NCBI RefSeq assembly: GCF_928381405.1
Contig: NZ_CAKMSB010000002.1
Location: 186,001 to 250,000, forward strand
Source: Rothia nasisuis
GTDB lineage: Bacteria > Actinomycetota > Actinomycetes > Actinomycetales > Micrococcaceae
Length of the DNA stretch: 64,000 nt
Reading direction: 5' to 3'
Of this stretch, positions 43,373 to 52,767 are shown piece after piece. The translations under genes were made by a program, and so were the position numbers. Under the pieces are notes generated by a model that saw only the letters and a list, made by a program, of their open reading frames with translations, was not told the DNA's origin and searched no databases. How positions within the stretch are numbered: position 1 is the first letter of the stretch; the number at the start of each line of letters is the position of its first letter.

Positions 43373-44179
43373 CTATGAGGCTGCGACCCGCCGAATCACC
43401 TTGTACTGGGCCGCCTGGGCCACCGGGCGCATGGTGATGTGGTCCAGGTTGATGTGCTGGGGAACGTTCACGGCGAAGGTAACGGTCTGGGCCACGTCCT
43501 CAGCCAGCAAAGGTTTTTCCACGCCCGCGTAAATCTTGGCAGCCGCCTCATCGGAGCCTAGGCGATTGCGGGAGAACTCTTCGGTGCGCACCATGCCGGG
43601 GCGTACCTCAATCACGCGCACGTTGTGCTCAGCTTCCTCTAAGCGCAGGGTCTCGGTCAGGGCCCGCTCACCAAATTTGGCGGCATTGTAGCCCGCTCCC
43701 CCTTCGTAGCCGGCTTCAGCTGCGGTGGAGGTCAGGTTGAGCACGGTGCCCTGCCCGTTCTCGCGCAGGGCGGGCAGGAAGGCCTTGACCATGTTCAGGG
43801 TACCGATAACGTTGAGCTCGAACATGGCTGACCAGCCAGCGGGGTCAGCGTTGGCCACAGAATCAGCCCCAATAGCGCCGCCAGAAATATTGACTAAGGC
43901 ATCTAGGCGACCACCGGTTTCCCCCAGAATATCCTGAGCGCGGGCAGCTACCGCGTCGGCGTCCGTAATATCGAGGACGACCGGGCGCACCCCGGTACGC
44001 TCAGCAAGTTCTGCCAGGCGGTCGGCGCGGCGGGCCACAGCGTAGACGCTCCACCCGGTAGCTACCATCTGTTCGGCGGTCGCCCGGCCAATACCGGAGG
44101 AGGCACCGGTGACCACGGCGACCTTACCGGCCTGGGAGTCAGGAGCAAAAGGATTAGCGGGAAGTAGTGAAGTAGTCAT
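43373..44179 (-). CDS. Short-chain dehydrogenase/reductase
   Basis: A 268-residue classical SDR. Cofactor motif VVTGASSGIGRATAEQM (about residues 21-37), NISGG in place of NNAG, catalytic Ser in LNLTSTAAEAG and Tyr-x-x-x-Lys in GYNAAKFGERAL. The acidic or basic residue after the second strand (YAVARRADRL) suggests NADP. It is divergent from valS with a gap of 50 bp. The substrate is unknown; members of this group (YdfG-like) act on 3-hydroxy acids and serine. Confidence 0.9.
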   Translation of the reverse strand: MTTSLLPANPFAPDSQAGKVAVVTGASSGIGRATAEQMVATGWSVYAVARRADRLAELAERTGVRPVVLDITDADAVAARAQDILGETGGRLDALVNISGGAIGADSVANADPAGWSAMFELNVIGTLNMVKAFLPALRENGQGTVLNLTSTAAEAGYEGGAGYNAAKFGERALTETLRLEEAEHNVRVIEVRPGMVRTEEFSRNRLGSDEAAAKIYAGVEKPLLAEDVAQTVTFAVNVPQHINLDHITMRPVAQAAQYKVIRRVAAS

Positions 44180-44229
44180 AGCACTAGCCTAACCTGCACA
44201 CTAAATCTATTCGTGAGAGAATAGGCACC

Positions 44230-46866
44230 ATGGCTGAAATCAACCGGGGCACAGACACGCCCGCAGAAAACACCGTAGATATTACCGTCCCTACAAAGCC
44301 CGGCCTTGAAGGTCTCGAGAAAAAGTTTACCGAGAACTGGGCCGCCAACAAGACCTACGCCTTCAACCTGAATACCACCCGCGAGAAGGTCTACTCCATC
44401 GACACCCCGCCGCCCACCGCGTCCGGCTCCCTGCACGTCGGTCACATGTTCTCCTACACCCAGACCGACGTCATCGCCCGCTACCAGCGTATGAAGGGCA
44501 AGAACGTCTTCTACCCCCTGGGCTGGGACGACAACGGCCTGCCCACCGAACGCCGCGTCCAGAACTACTATGGCGTACTCTGCGACCCCGCAATCCCCTA
44601 CGACCCCGATTTCAAGGCCCCCGAAAAACCCGCCAAGAACCAGCGCGACTGGCCCCGCATCTCCCGCCAGAACTTCATCGAGCTGTGTGAAATCCTGGCG
44701 GTAGAAGACGAAAAGGTCTTCGAAGAACTCTTCACCACCCTGGGTCTTTCCGTTGACTGGTCCCACACCTACCGCACCATCGACGCCCGCTCCCGCAAGG
44801 TCTCCCAGCTGGCCTTCCTCAACGACCTGGCCAGCGGCGATGCCTACATGGCAGAAGCCCCCACCATGTGGGATGTCACCTTCCGCACCGCAGTTGCCCA
44901 GGCAGAGCTGGAAGACAAAGAACGCCCCGGCGCCTACCACCGTATCTCCTTTACCCGCGAGAACGGCGAGAAGGTCTGGATCGAGACCACCCGCCCTGAG
45001 CTGCTGCCCTCCTGCGTCGCCCTGGTGGCCCACCCCGACGATGAGCGCTACAAGCCCCTCTTCGGCACCAAGGTCACCTCTCCTCTCTTTGGCGTCGAGG
45101 TCGAGATCAAGGCCCACCCCCTGGCCCAGCCCGACAAGGGTGCCGGTATCGCCATGATCTGCACCTTCGGCGACACCACCGACGTCACCTGGTGGCGCGA
45201 ACTCCAGCTACCCACCCGTGCCCTAATTGGCCGTGACGGCCGCTTCGCCACCGACACCCCCGAGTGGATTACCTCCGCCGAGGGCCGCGAGCGCTACGAG
45301 CGCATGGCCGGTGCAACCGTCTTCACCGCCCAGAAAACGGTCGTTGAGATGCTGGTTGAAGCCGGTGAAATGGACGGCGACCCCAAGCCCATCACCCACC
45401 CGGTCAAGTTCTACGAAAAGGGCGACAAGCCCCTCGAAATCGTTGCCTCCCGCCAGTGGTACATCCGCAATGGTGGCCGTGACGCCGAGCGCCGCAATGC
45501 CCTGGTAGAGCGCGGGCGTGAAATCACCTGGCACCCTGCCTTCATGCGCTCCCGCTACGAGAACTGGGTCGAGGGCCTCAACGGCGACTGGCTCATTTCC
45601 CGCCAGCGTTTCTTCGGCGTGCCCTTCCCCGTCTGGTACAAGCTGGGCGCCGATGGCGAACCCAACTACGATGAGCCCATCGTCCCCAGCGAAGACATGC
45701 TCCCCGTTGACCCCGCGTCGGACGCCGCCCCCGGCTACACCGAAGACCAACGCGGCGTACCCGGCGGCTTCATCGCCGACCCCGACGTCCTGGACACCTG
45801 GGCGACCTCATCGCTGACCCCCCAAATTGCCACCGGCTGGGCCGTGGACGAGAACCTGCACAGGGTCACCTTCCCCATGGATCTACGCCCCCAGGGTCAC
45901 GACATCATCCGCACCTGGCTTTTCTCCACCGTGGTTCGCTCCAACTCCCTGGAGAAGTCCGTACCCTGGACCGACACCGCCCTTTCCGGCTGGATCCTGG
46001 ACCCGGACCGCAAGAAGATGTCCAAGTCTAAGGGTAACGTCGTGGTGCCCAACGAGGTTCTGGAAAAGTACGGTTCGGACGCCGTTCGCTACTGGGCTGC
46101 CAGCGCCAAGCTGGGTGCCGACACCGCCTACGACGAGGCTCAGATGAAGATTGGTCGCCGCCTGGCCATCAAGCTGCTGAACGCCTCCAAGTTCGTGCTC
46201 GGCCTGGGAGCTACCGCCAACTCGGTCATCACCGACCAGGCTGCCGCGAGCGCCCTCACCAACGAGCTGGACCGCTCCCTACTGGCCCGCCTCGCTGCCC
46301 TCGTTGACGAAGCCACCGCCGCTTTTGAGAACTACGAGTACGCCCGGGCCCTGCAGATCTCAGAGACCTTCTTCTGGCACTTCACCGACGACTTCGTAGA
46401 ACTCATCAAGGACCGCGCCTACGGCAAGGCCGGCGAGGCTGAGCAGGCTTCCGTGCTGGCAGCCCTGGCCACCACCCTTGACGCCCTGCTGCGCCTCTTC
46501 GCCCCCTTCCTGCCCTTCGTCACTGACGAAATCTGGTCCTGGTGGCGCGCAGGCTCGGTGCACCGCGCCCCCTGGCCCACCACCGAGGGCTTTGCCGCCG
46601 CCGTAGCGGACGCCGACCCCGCCGTCCTGCCCACTGTCGCAGCTGCCCTGGGTGGTCTGCGTAAGGCCAAGTCAGAGGCCCAGGTCAAGCAGCGTACCGA
46701 GGTTGAAACCGCAACCATTACCGGTTCAGCGGACGACCTCACCCGCATCCGCGGCGGTCTTGGCGACCTCAAGGCAGCAGGTAACGCCCGCGACCTCACC
46801 CTCACCGAAGCAGAGGGCGAGCTGGCTGTCACCGACGTTGTGCTCATTACTGAGGACGAAAGCTAA
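44230..46866 (+). CDS. valS: Valine-tRNA ligase
   Basis: An 878-residue class Ia synthetase. The HIGH-type motif is in PPPTASGSLHVGHMFSYTQ, the editing domain follows (TTRPELLPSCVALVAHPDD), and KMSKS is in KKMSKSKGNVVVPNE. A C-terminal coiled-coil arm of the usual length is present. GC3 is very high compared with neighbours, as expected for a well-expressed gene. No T-box precedes it; the gap to the divergent SDR gene is only 50 bp. It ends before a repeat element and a strong terminator. Confidence 0.96.
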   Translation: MAEINRGTDTPAENTVDITVPTKPGLEGLEKKFTENWAANKTYAFNLNTTREKVYSIDTPPPTASGSLHVGHMFSYTQTDVIARYQRMKGKNVFYPLGWDDNGLPTERRVQNYYGVLCDPAIPYDPDFKAPEKPAKNQRDWPRISRQNFIELCEILAVEDEKVFEELFTTLGLSVDWSHTYRTIDARSRKVSQLAFLNDLASGDAYMAEAPTMWDVTFRTAVAQAELEDKERPGAYHRISFTRENGEKVWIETTRPELLPSCVALVAHPDDERYKPLFGTKVTSPLFGVEVEIKAHPLAQPDKGAGIAMICTFGDTTDVTWWRELQLPTRALIGRDGRFATDTPEWITSAEGRERYERMAGATVFTAQKTVVEMLVEAGEMDGDPKPITHPVKFYEKGDKPLEIVASRQWYIRNGGRDAERRNALVERGREITWHPAFMRSRYENWVEGLNGDWLISRQRFFGVPFPVWYKLGADGEPNYDEPIVPSEDMLPVDPASDAAPGYTEDQRGVPGGFIADPDVLDTWATSSLTPQIATGWAVDENLHRVTFPMDLRPQGHDIIRTWLFSTVVRSNSLEKSVPWTDTALSGWILDPDRKKMSKSKGNVVVPNEVLEKYGSDAVRYWAASAKLGADTAYDEAQMKIGRRLAIKLLNASKFVLGLGATANSVITDQAAASALTNELDRSLLARLAALVDEATAAFENYEYARALQISETFFWHFTDDFVELIKDRAYGKAGEAEQASVLAALATTLDALLRLFAPFLPFVTDEIWSWWRAGSVHRAPWPTTEGFAAAVADADPAVLPTVAAALGGLRKAKSEAQVKQRTEVETATITGSADDLTRIRGGLGDLKAAGNARDLTLTEAEGELAVTDVVLITEDES

Positions 46867-46873
46867 TGTATTT

Positions 46874-46975
46874 GGCCTGCATGCCCCCTAGGCGGCTAAC
46901 CTTCTTGAGCTCGCGCTGGGGCGCTCGCTCAATTCATGCCAGCCCCAGCCAGCTACCTGCGGGGGTATACAGGCC
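46874..46975. repeat. Palindromic repeat element, copy B
   Basis: Outer arms ggcctgcatgccccc (46874-46888) and gggggtatacaggcc (46961-46975) pair at 13 of 15 bases. Inside, read leftward, are ctggctggggctggcatgaa and aagaaggttag, the core words of copy A at 17629-17737. It begins 8 bp after the valS stop codon. As in copy A, arms and core are both partly palindromic. Confidence 0.75.
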
Positions 46976-47001
46976 CTGACGTAGTTGCGTCTCAAAAGAT
47001 T

Positions 47002-47034
47002 AGGCCCGGTTCCAGAGCTTCTGGAACCGGGCCT
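47002..47034. terminator. Terminator between valS and the dsbA-like gene
   Basis: Perfect 14-bp stem aggcccggttccag / ctggaaccgggcct with a 5-nt loop, followed by ttcgtg. It ends the rightward valS transcript and lies 42 bp from the convergent stop. Confidence 0.85.
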
Positions 47035-47076
47035 TTCGTGTATTCAGTAACAGGGGCGTAAAGCGCCCGCTCGTTA

Positions 47077-47703
47077 CTACTTTTCGGTGTTGAAAATCGG
47101 GCCGACCTTGCGGGGGCGCTTGAGCTCGAAGAACCCCGGGTAGGAGGCCAGGGCTACTGCACCATCAAAGACCTTGGCAGCTTCTTCACCGGTGGGGGCC
47201 GGTGACATCACGGGGCCAAAGAAGGTCACCCCGTTGATGCTCATCAGGGGCACGCCGATATCGTCACCACCGGCTGAGTCCAGGCCAGCGCGGGTGGATG
47301 CGCGCATCTGCTCATCGTACTCTTCGGTGAAGGCAACCTGGGCAAGCTCGGTGGGCAGGCCCACCTCAGCCAGGGCAACCTCGATAGCCTTCTCGAAGTA
47401 GGTACCCTCCTTATTCTTCTGATGGTGGATCTGCTCGCCCAGAGCGGTGTAGAGCTCGTCCAGCTTCTCCTGGCCGTACTGCTCTGCCACAGCGGTGGCA
47501 ACACGGGCCGGGCCCCAGGTGTTATCAATGTGCTTGCGGTAGTCAGGGTCAAGGTCGCGCCCCTCGTTCAGGACGGCCAGGGAGAAGGGGTGCCAGGTTA
47601 CGGCAACGTCGCGCTGGGTCTCCACTTCCTTAATCCAGCGGGAGGTCATCCAGCACCAGGGGCAGGTGGGGTCAAACCAGAAATCAACAGTATTTTCAGC
47701 CAC
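47077..47703 (-). CDS. DsbA-family, mycothiol-linked oxidoreductase (Rv2466c-like)
   Basis: A 208-residue thioredoxin-fold protein without a signal peptide, so cytoplasmic. The active-site motif CPWC (Cys14, Cys17) is in DFWFDPTCPWCWMTSRW, and the long helical insertion of the DsbA fold follows. The sequence and its place next to clpX and the clpP genes match Rv2466c of mycobacteria, a mycothiol-dependent reductase known from nitro-drug activation. Mycothiol use is inferred from that similarity. Confidence 0.85.
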   Translation of the reverse strand: MAENTVDFWFDPTCPWCWMTSRWIKEVETQRDVAVTWHPFSLAVLNEGRDLDPDYRKHIDNTWGPARVATAVAEQYGQEKLDELYTALGEQIHHQKNKEGTYFEKAIEVALAEVGLPTELAQVAFTEEYDEQMRASTRAGLDSAGGDDIGVPLMSINGVTFFGPVMSPAPTGEEAAKVFDGAVALASYPGFFELKRPRKVGPIFNTEK

Positions 47704-47781
47704 AGGTTATCCTTTCAATCAGTGGTTAGGTAGAAGAGTAGCCCGCTACCGGTGTGTAGAGCACTGATAGCGGGAAAGTAT

Positions 47782-49065
47782 TTAGGCTGACTTCTTCTCC
47801 GGGGCCTCGATGACTAAAATCGGGTCCTTCGTTCCGGCAACCACTGCCTCATCGATGATGACGGTGGTGACGTCGTCGCGGCTGGGCACGTCAAACATGA
47901 CAGGCTGCAGAATAGACTCCATGATGGCACGCAGTCCGCGGGCGCCGGTGTCACGCTCAACCGCCTGATGGGCAATAGCGGCCACGGCCTCATCCTCAAA
48001 GATGAGCTCGACCCCGTCAAGGGCAAACATGCGCTTGTACTGCTTAACCAGAGCATTTTTAGGTTCGGTCAAAACCCGTTGCAGGTCAGTCTCTGTTAGT
48101 TTGCCGAGGGTGGCTAGGACGGGCAGGCGGCCAATGAACTCGGGAATCAGACCAAACTTCAGCAGGTCTTCCGGCATGAGCTTGGTCAGAATATCGCTCT
48201 CTTTGGCGGCCTGGTCAATCGATGCACCAAACCCGATTCCCTTACGGCCCACACGGCTACCCACAATCTCTTCAAGGCCGGCAAAGGCACCGGCCACAAT
48301 AAAGAGGATGTTGGAGGTGTTGATTTTGAGGAAGTCCTGTTGAGGGTGTTTACGCCCACCTTGAGGGGGCACCGCTGCCTCAGTGCCCTCAAGAATCTTG
48401 AGGAGCGCCTGCTGCACACCTTCACCTGATACGTCGCGAGTGATAGAGGGGTTGTCAGCTTTACGAGAGATCTTGTCGATTTCGTCGATGTAGATAATCC
48501 CGCGCTGAGCTTTTTCAATATCACCGTCAGCTGCCTGTATCAGCTTGAGCAGAATATTTTCTACGTCTTCACCCACGTACCCGGCCTCGGTTAGGCTGGT
48601 CGCATCGGCTACCGCGAAGGGGACGTTGAGCTTCTTAGCCAGGGTTTGAGCGAGATAGGTTTTACCGGAGCCTGTCGGGCCAACGAGTAGGATGTTGGAC
48701 TTGGCTATTTCTACGTCTTCCCCTTCTGTTGCCAAAAATTCTACGGCTTCAAGGGTGGGGTTTTGCTGGGCGCGAATACGCTTGTAGTGGTTGTAAACGG
48801 CTACTGAAAGTGCGCGCTTGGCGGCCTCTTGACCAATGACATATTCCTGGAGATGGTCGAAGATTTCACGAGGTATAGGTAACTCTTCAACGGCACCAAG
48901 GTCTTTGACTTCTGCTAGCTCTTCTTCGAGAATTTCGTTGCACAGCTCAATGCACTCGTCACAGATATAGATGTTGGGGCCGGCAATCAGTTTGCGAACC
49001 TGTCGCTGGTTCTTCCCACAAAATGAGCATTTGGGAAGAGTGGTGCTATCGCCTAGACGAGCCAT
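47782..49065 (-). CDS. clpX: ClpX, ATPase subunit of the Clp protease
   Basis: A 427-residue AAA+ unfoldase. The N-terminal zinc-binding domain has Cys13, Cys16, Cys35 and Cys38 (CSFC, CDEC). Walker A is GPTGSGKT (129-136), Walker [12 protein letters not shown]. The pore loop and the IGF loop region ([10 protein letters not shown]) needed to dock ClpP are visible. It feeds substrates to ClpP1P2, encoded just upstream by the two clpP genes. It has its own 220-bp gap upstream with a hairpin, so it may be transcribed separately from them. Confidence 0.97.
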   Translation of the reverse strand: MARLGDSTTLPKCSFCGKNQRQVRKLIAGPNIYICDECIELCNEILEEELAEVKDLGAVEELPIPREIFDHLQEYVIGQEAAKRALSVAVYNHYKRIRAQQNPTLEAVEFLATEGEDVEIAKSNILLVGPTGSGKTYLAQTLAKKLNVPFAVADATSLTEAGYVGEDVENILLKLIQAADGDIEKAQRGIIYIDEIDKISRKADNPSITRDVSGEGVQQALLKILEGTEAAVPPQGGRKHPQQDFLKINTSNILFIVAGAFAGLEEIVGSRVGRKGIGFGASIDQAAKESDILTKLMPEDLLKFGLIPEFIGRLPVLATLGKLTETDLQRVLTEPKNALVKQYKRMFALDGVELIFEDEAVAAIAHQAVERDTGARGLRAIMESILQPVMFDVPSRDDVTTVIIDEAVVAGTKDPILVIEAPEKKSA

Positions 49066-49204
49066 AGACCCTACCTTTCCTTCGGTTCCTCTAAACTAAT
49101 CTACCGTGAAAACCTGTCTAGACCCAAGATGTGACGATTTGTGCAAGGTTACGTCTTGATGACTTAACCGTGCTCCACCGGAGCCCTATATCAGGTGCAT
49201 GAAA

Positions 49205-49265
49205 CGCGGACGCCGCTCCCCCGGTACCCTGCCCAAGGCTGACAAGGCGGGGAACGGCGTCCGCG
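49205..49265 (-). terminator. Long hairpin after clpP2
   Basis: Arms cgcggacgccgctcccc (49205-49221) and ggggaacggcgtccgcg (49249-49265) pair at 16 of 17 bases, with a 27-nt loop. It lies 20 bp downstream of clpP2 and separates it from clpX. Confidence 0.65.
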
Positions 49266-49285
49266 TGCTGTACTCCTAGAAAGGT

Positions 49286-49963
49286 TTAGTCGTGCTTTTC
49301 AGCGGTGTTGAAGGCGGGCTTGACTGCCTTGCGGGATTCAAGTACCTGATCCACAATGCCGTATTCCAGGGCAGCTTTAGCGGTGAGGATGTTGTCGCGC
49401 TCAATGGACTTATCGACCTCGTCGTAGTCCTTACCAGAGTGCAGGGCCAGGGTCTGAGCAGTCCACTCGCGCATACGCATCACTTCGTTGGCGTGAATCT
49501 CAATATCTGAGGCCTGGCCGCCCTGCTGGCCTGAGAGGGCAGGCTGGTGAATCAGCACGCGGGCGTTGGGCAAAGCCAGGCGCTTGCCGGGTGTACCGGC
49601 GGCCAGAAGCACAGCGGCGGCTGAGGCGGCCTGGCCCAGGCAGACGGTCTGAATCTCGGGGCGGATGTACTGCATGGTGTCGTAGATAGCAGTCATCGCG
49701 GTGAAAGAGCCACCGGGTGAGTTGATGTAGAGGGTGATGTCGCGGTCAGGGTCCTGGGATTCCAGCACCAGCAGCTGTGCCATGATATCGTCTGCGGAAG
49801 CGTCGTCCACCTGCACGCCAAGGAAGATAATGCGATCTTCAAAGAGCTTGGCGTAGGGGTCCTGGCGCTTGTAGCCGTAGGGGGTTCGCTCTTCGAAGTT
49901 AGGGAGCACGTAACGGCTGGTGGGCATACCGGCAGGTGCGGTGGATGAGGGAAGATGAATCAT
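49286..49963 (-). CDS. clpP2: ATP-dependent Clp protease subunit ClpP2
   Basis: A 225-residue Clp peptidase subunit. The catalytic triad is Ser114 (GQAASAAA), His139 (LIHQP) and Asp190 (SIERDN). The longer N-terminal part and GQAAS context match the ClpP2 type of actinobacteria, which pairs with ClpP1 to form the mixed, often essential, two-ring protease. It begins 29 bp after clpP1, in the same operon. Confidence 0.95.
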   Translation of the reverse strand: MIHLPSSTAPAGMPTSRYVLPNFEERTPYGYKRQDPYAKLFEDRIIFLGVQVDDASADDIMAQLLVLESQDPDRDITLYINSPGGSFTAMTAIYDTMQYIRPEIQTVCLGQAASAAAVLLAAGTPGKRLALPNARVLIHQPALSGQQGGQASDIEIHANEVMRMREWTAQTLALHSGKDYDEVDKSIERDNILTAKAALEYGIVDQVLESRKAVKPAFNTAEKHD

Positions 49964-49992
49964 TCGTTTCTCCTGTAAAAGTTTGTGCCGGT

Positions 49993-50613
49993 TTACTTGT
50001 CGCTAGCGCTGGTAGCCGGGCCGATCTTATCGAGAATCTTGTCGAAGAAGCCGTAGGCTAGGCCTTCTTCGGCGTTGAACCAGTTGTCGCGGTCGCTATC
50101 ACGCTGGATGGTTTCTATGCTCTGGCCGGTGCGCTCAGCGGTAATCTCGCTCAGGCGCTGCTTCATGTCGAGAATAAACTGGGCCTGGGTGCGAATATCA
50201 GAAGCGTTGCCACCGATACCACCGGAGGGCTGGTGCATGAGGATGCGGGCGTTGGGGGTGGCAAAGCGCTTGCCGGGGGCACCTGCGGTCAGCAGGAACT
50301 GCCCCATGGAGGCAGCCATACCGGTCACCACGGTGACAACGTCATTGGGAATCAGTTGCATGGTGTCGTAGATGGCCATGCCTGCGGTAACGGAGCCGCC
50401 GGGTGAATTGATGTAGAGGTAGATGTCTGCCTCGGGGTCCTCGGCTGAGAGCAGCAAAAGCTGGGAGCAGATGCGGTTGGCGTTGGAGTCTCGCACCTCG
50501 GAGCCCAGCCAGATGATGCGTTCTTTGAGTAGACGGTTGTAAACATAGTCATCCTGGCTGCCCATGGGGGTTTCCATAGTGGGGCTCTGGTGTGCTTCAG
50601 GGGTGAAGGACAT
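49993..50613 (-). CDS. clpP1: ATP-dependent Clp protease subunit ClpP1
   Basis: A 206-residue Clp peptidase subunit from the ATG at 50613, which follows GGAGCGGAAC. Triad residues are Ser102 ([11 protein letters not shown]), His127 (LMHQPSGG) and Asp176 (SDRDNW). GMAASMG is the ClpP1 context. Upstream, the leftward sequence TGCCAACAGCGAACTG near 50724-50739 is one base off the CGC-N5-GCG core of the ClgR activator site, a weak hint at stress control. In most actinobacteria tig comes directly before it; here tig is 4.5 kb away behind a siderophore operon. Confidence 0.95.
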   Translation of the reverse strand: MSFTPEAHQSPTMETPMGSQDDYVYNRLLKERIIWLGSEVRDSNANRICSQLLLLSAEDPEADIYLYINSPGGSVTAGMAIYDTMQLIPNDVVTVVTGMAASMGQFLLTAGAPGKRFATPNARILMHQPSGGIGGNASDIRTQAQFILDMKQRLSEITAERTGQSIETIQRDSDRDNWFNAEEGLAYGFFDKILDKIGPATSASDK

Positions 50614-50820
50614 GTGTTCCGCTCCTTGTGTCGGTTGTAGCACCAGCGCGGACGCCGGTGCCAAAGATTTGCTTGACACTTAGGTTATCGCTTTTGCCTG
50701 CTCCCGGATTCCCAAAATCGGGGCAGTTCGCTGTTGGCATGGCACCGAGTCCCTCTCAACTGCGGTTGACGCGCAGACTCGGCGGCACGTAGCCCTTGCG
50801 TCTGTCTTCGCCAACCTTTG

Positions 50821-50848
50821 AGCGTCCGCGTGAAGTCACGTGGACGCT
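50821..50848. repeat. 28-bp palindrome between the siderophore operon and clpP1
   Basis: agcgtccgcgtga / tcacgtggacgct pair at 12 of 13 bases around 2 nt. It lies 63 bp beyond the stop of the ABC ATPase gene and could end that operon, although no U-tract follows. Confidence 0.5.
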
Positions 50849-50911
50849 ATAAAGCTGAGTACTCCCGAGATGATGCCCCGTCGTGGATTGAGCCTGGTCA
50901 GCTTCCTTGCA

Positions 50912-51667
50912 CTAGTGATAGCAGGCGATGAGACCGTTGGGTCCTTCAATCACCCTGATAGGGGTATTGAAAATATCGCTCAAAAGCTCATCTTGCATGA
51001 TTTCCTCAACGGCACCGAAGCTAACCAGTTTGCCGTCCTTGATAGCGCAAATATAGTCAGCGTAGCGGGCGGCAAAGTTAATGTCATGTAGCACTACAAT
51101 AATGGTGCGCCCCAGAGTGCGGGCAGCATTCTGCAGGTGCTGCATCATCTGAACAGAATGAGAAATATCAAGGTTGTTGAGGGGCTCATCAAGCAGTACA
51201 TAGTTGGTTTCTTGGCAAAGGACCATAGCGACGTAGGCTCGTTGCCGCTGGCCGCCCGAGAGCTCGTCCAGGTAACGGTTTTCAAGGTCGGTCAGATTAA
51301 GAAAATCAATGTACCGCGAGATGATGTCTTCGTCCTCAGCGGTTAGCCGCCCGCCGGTGTAGGGAAAACGGCCAAAGCCCACGAGCTGGCGCACGGTCAG
51401 CTTGGTGACAAAGTGGTTCTCCTGGCGCAAAATTGACACGACCTTTGCCAAATCTTTCGACTTGCTGGTAGCCACATTGAGCCCGCCAACTTCGATGGTG
51501 CCCGCATCAATATCGAGCAGGCGCCCCACCATGGTCAGCACGGTTGACTTGCCGGCGCCATTGGGCCCAACCAGGGCGGTAATGCCCCCGGAAGGTAGCT
51601 GCACGTTCACCGGGCCGATGCTGGTTTCGCCGGAGTAATTTTTAGCGACCTGGCTGAGGGTAATCAT
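50912..51667 (-). CDS. Iron-siderophore ABC transporter ATPase
   Basis: A 251-residue FepC-type ATPase. Walker A GPNGAGKS (about residues 34-41), signature ELSGGQRQRAYVAM, Walker B YVLLDEPLNNLD and the switch His in VVLHDINFA are intact. Its ATG overlaps the stop of the second permease (ATGA). Gene order from the promoter is binding lipoprotein, permease, permease, ATPase. The set resembles the Fat/Ceu/Ycl systems for catecholate siderophores such as petrobactin. An iron-responsive box lies upstream of the first gene. Confidence 0.93.
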   Translation of the reverse strand: MITLSQVAKNYSGETSIGPVNVQLPSGGITALVGPNGAGKSTVLTMVGRLLDIDAGTIEVGGLNVATSKSKDLAKVVSILRQENHFVTKLTVRQLVGFGRFPYTGGRLTAEDEDIISRYIDFLNLTDLENRYLDELSGGQRQRAYVAMVLCQETNYVLLDEPLNNLDISHSVQMMQHLQNAARTLGRTIIVVLHDINFAARYADYICAIKDGKLVSFGAVEEIMQDELLSDIFNTPIRVIEGPNGLIACYH

Positions 51668-52767
51668 AGTTTGCCCTTTCGGAGAATAACGATGAGGAAG
51701 GTGAGGCCGCCAACCAGCTCAATAATAATACCCACTACGCCCTGAGCTGCGAAGATATGGTTCATGATGAAGTAGGCAGCTGCCAGCACAGCAAAAGAGA
51801 GCACCGTGGCCATAGGGAAGAGGTAGCGGTGGTCATAGGTGTCTGCGAACTGGTAGGTCAAGGTGGCGACCAGGAACCCCAGAAAGGTAAGCGGGCCAAC
51901 CAAAGCAGTGGATACTGCCATCATGACTGAGACAAGTACCAGCACCAAGATAGTTTCTCGCCGGTGGTTAACACCCAGGTTAGTTGCCACCGGTTCCCCC
52001 AACGAGAGGGTGTTGAGGGTTCGCGACTTTAGATAGAGCACAAGGACGCTGACCGCCACCAGCGGAATAGCGATGGGGTAATATTCCGGGTCAGCGTTAT
52101 TGACGGAAGCAAAAAGACGCGCAGTTAGAATATCGAATTCGCTGGGAGTCAGCATACGTTGCATGAAGGTGGAGAGTGACCCCAGGCCTCCACCTAACAC
52201 CACTCCAACCAGGAGCATCACGTGCATGTTGGCACGTTTACCGGTCAGTAACCAGGAGTAGAGCAGCAGCGAGAGCGCCACCATCATAACCAGCTGAAAG
52301 ATAAAGGTATCGAGGGTGCGCGCGGCCACCAGGCCAGCAGCCCCGGCAAAGTACACCGTTGAGGTATGAATCGCGGTGTAGAGAGCCTGAAAGCCCAAAA
52401 TGCCCGGGGTCAAAATACGGTTATTGGTCACGGTCTGAAAGGCAACGGTGGCTACAGCCTGGCATACCGCAGCTACAGCCATGGCAATCAGCGCGTTGGA
52501 GCGGCGCTCAGCTATCAGCCACCACTTGGGTGTTCCGGTGTCAAAGGGGTTGCTGTAGGCCAAAAGCCCAAAGGCCGCCAGTAAAGAGATGACCAGTAAA
52601 CCGGCAAGTATCAGCCAGTAAGTGCGGGCAGCCGCCGGAGTCTTGAAAGCCCCGGCGCTCCGGGCGCGAGCAGATTCATGCACTAGGGGGCGGGCGTCCT
52701 TACCCCCAACAGGCCCCGCACCAGCGGCCTGCAGGGCACGATTATCGTCACTTGCGGGCTGTAGCAC
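51664..52767 (-). CDS. Iron-siderophore ABC permease (FecCD family), second
   Basis: A 367-residue permease with about nine to ten membrane segments. The N-terminal 45 residues are polar and cytoplasmic, longer than usual. The family motif is TLNTLSLGEPVATNLGVNHR, followed by VGPLTFLGFLVATL, the coupling region that contacts the ATPase. GTG start at 52767, overlapping the first permease gene by 20 bp. It forms a heterodimer channel with that protein. Confidence 0.92.
   Translation of the reverse strand: MLQPASDDNRALQAAGAGPVGGKDARPLVHESARARSAGAFKTPAAARTYWLILAGLLVISLLAAFGLLAYSNPFDTGTPKWWLIAERRSNALIAMAVAAVCQAVATVAFQTVTNNRILTPGILGFQALYTAIHTSTVYFAGAAGLVAARTLDTFIFQLVMMVALSLLLYSWLLTGKRANMHVMLLVGVVLGGGLGSLSTFMQRMLTPSEFDILTARLFASVNNADPEYYPIAIPLVAVSVLVLYLKSRTLNTLSLGEPVATNLGVNHRRETILVLVLVSVMMAVSTALVGPLTFLGFLVATLTYQFADTYDHRYLFPMATVLSFAVLAAAYFIMNHIFAAQGVVGIIIELVGGLTFLIVILRKGKL

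Noticed and set aside
44176-45117. Gly-rich 313-codon frame antisense to valS
   Set aside because: It mirrors codon bias of valS on the other strand, and the composition (Gly, Val, Ala) is typical of such shadows.
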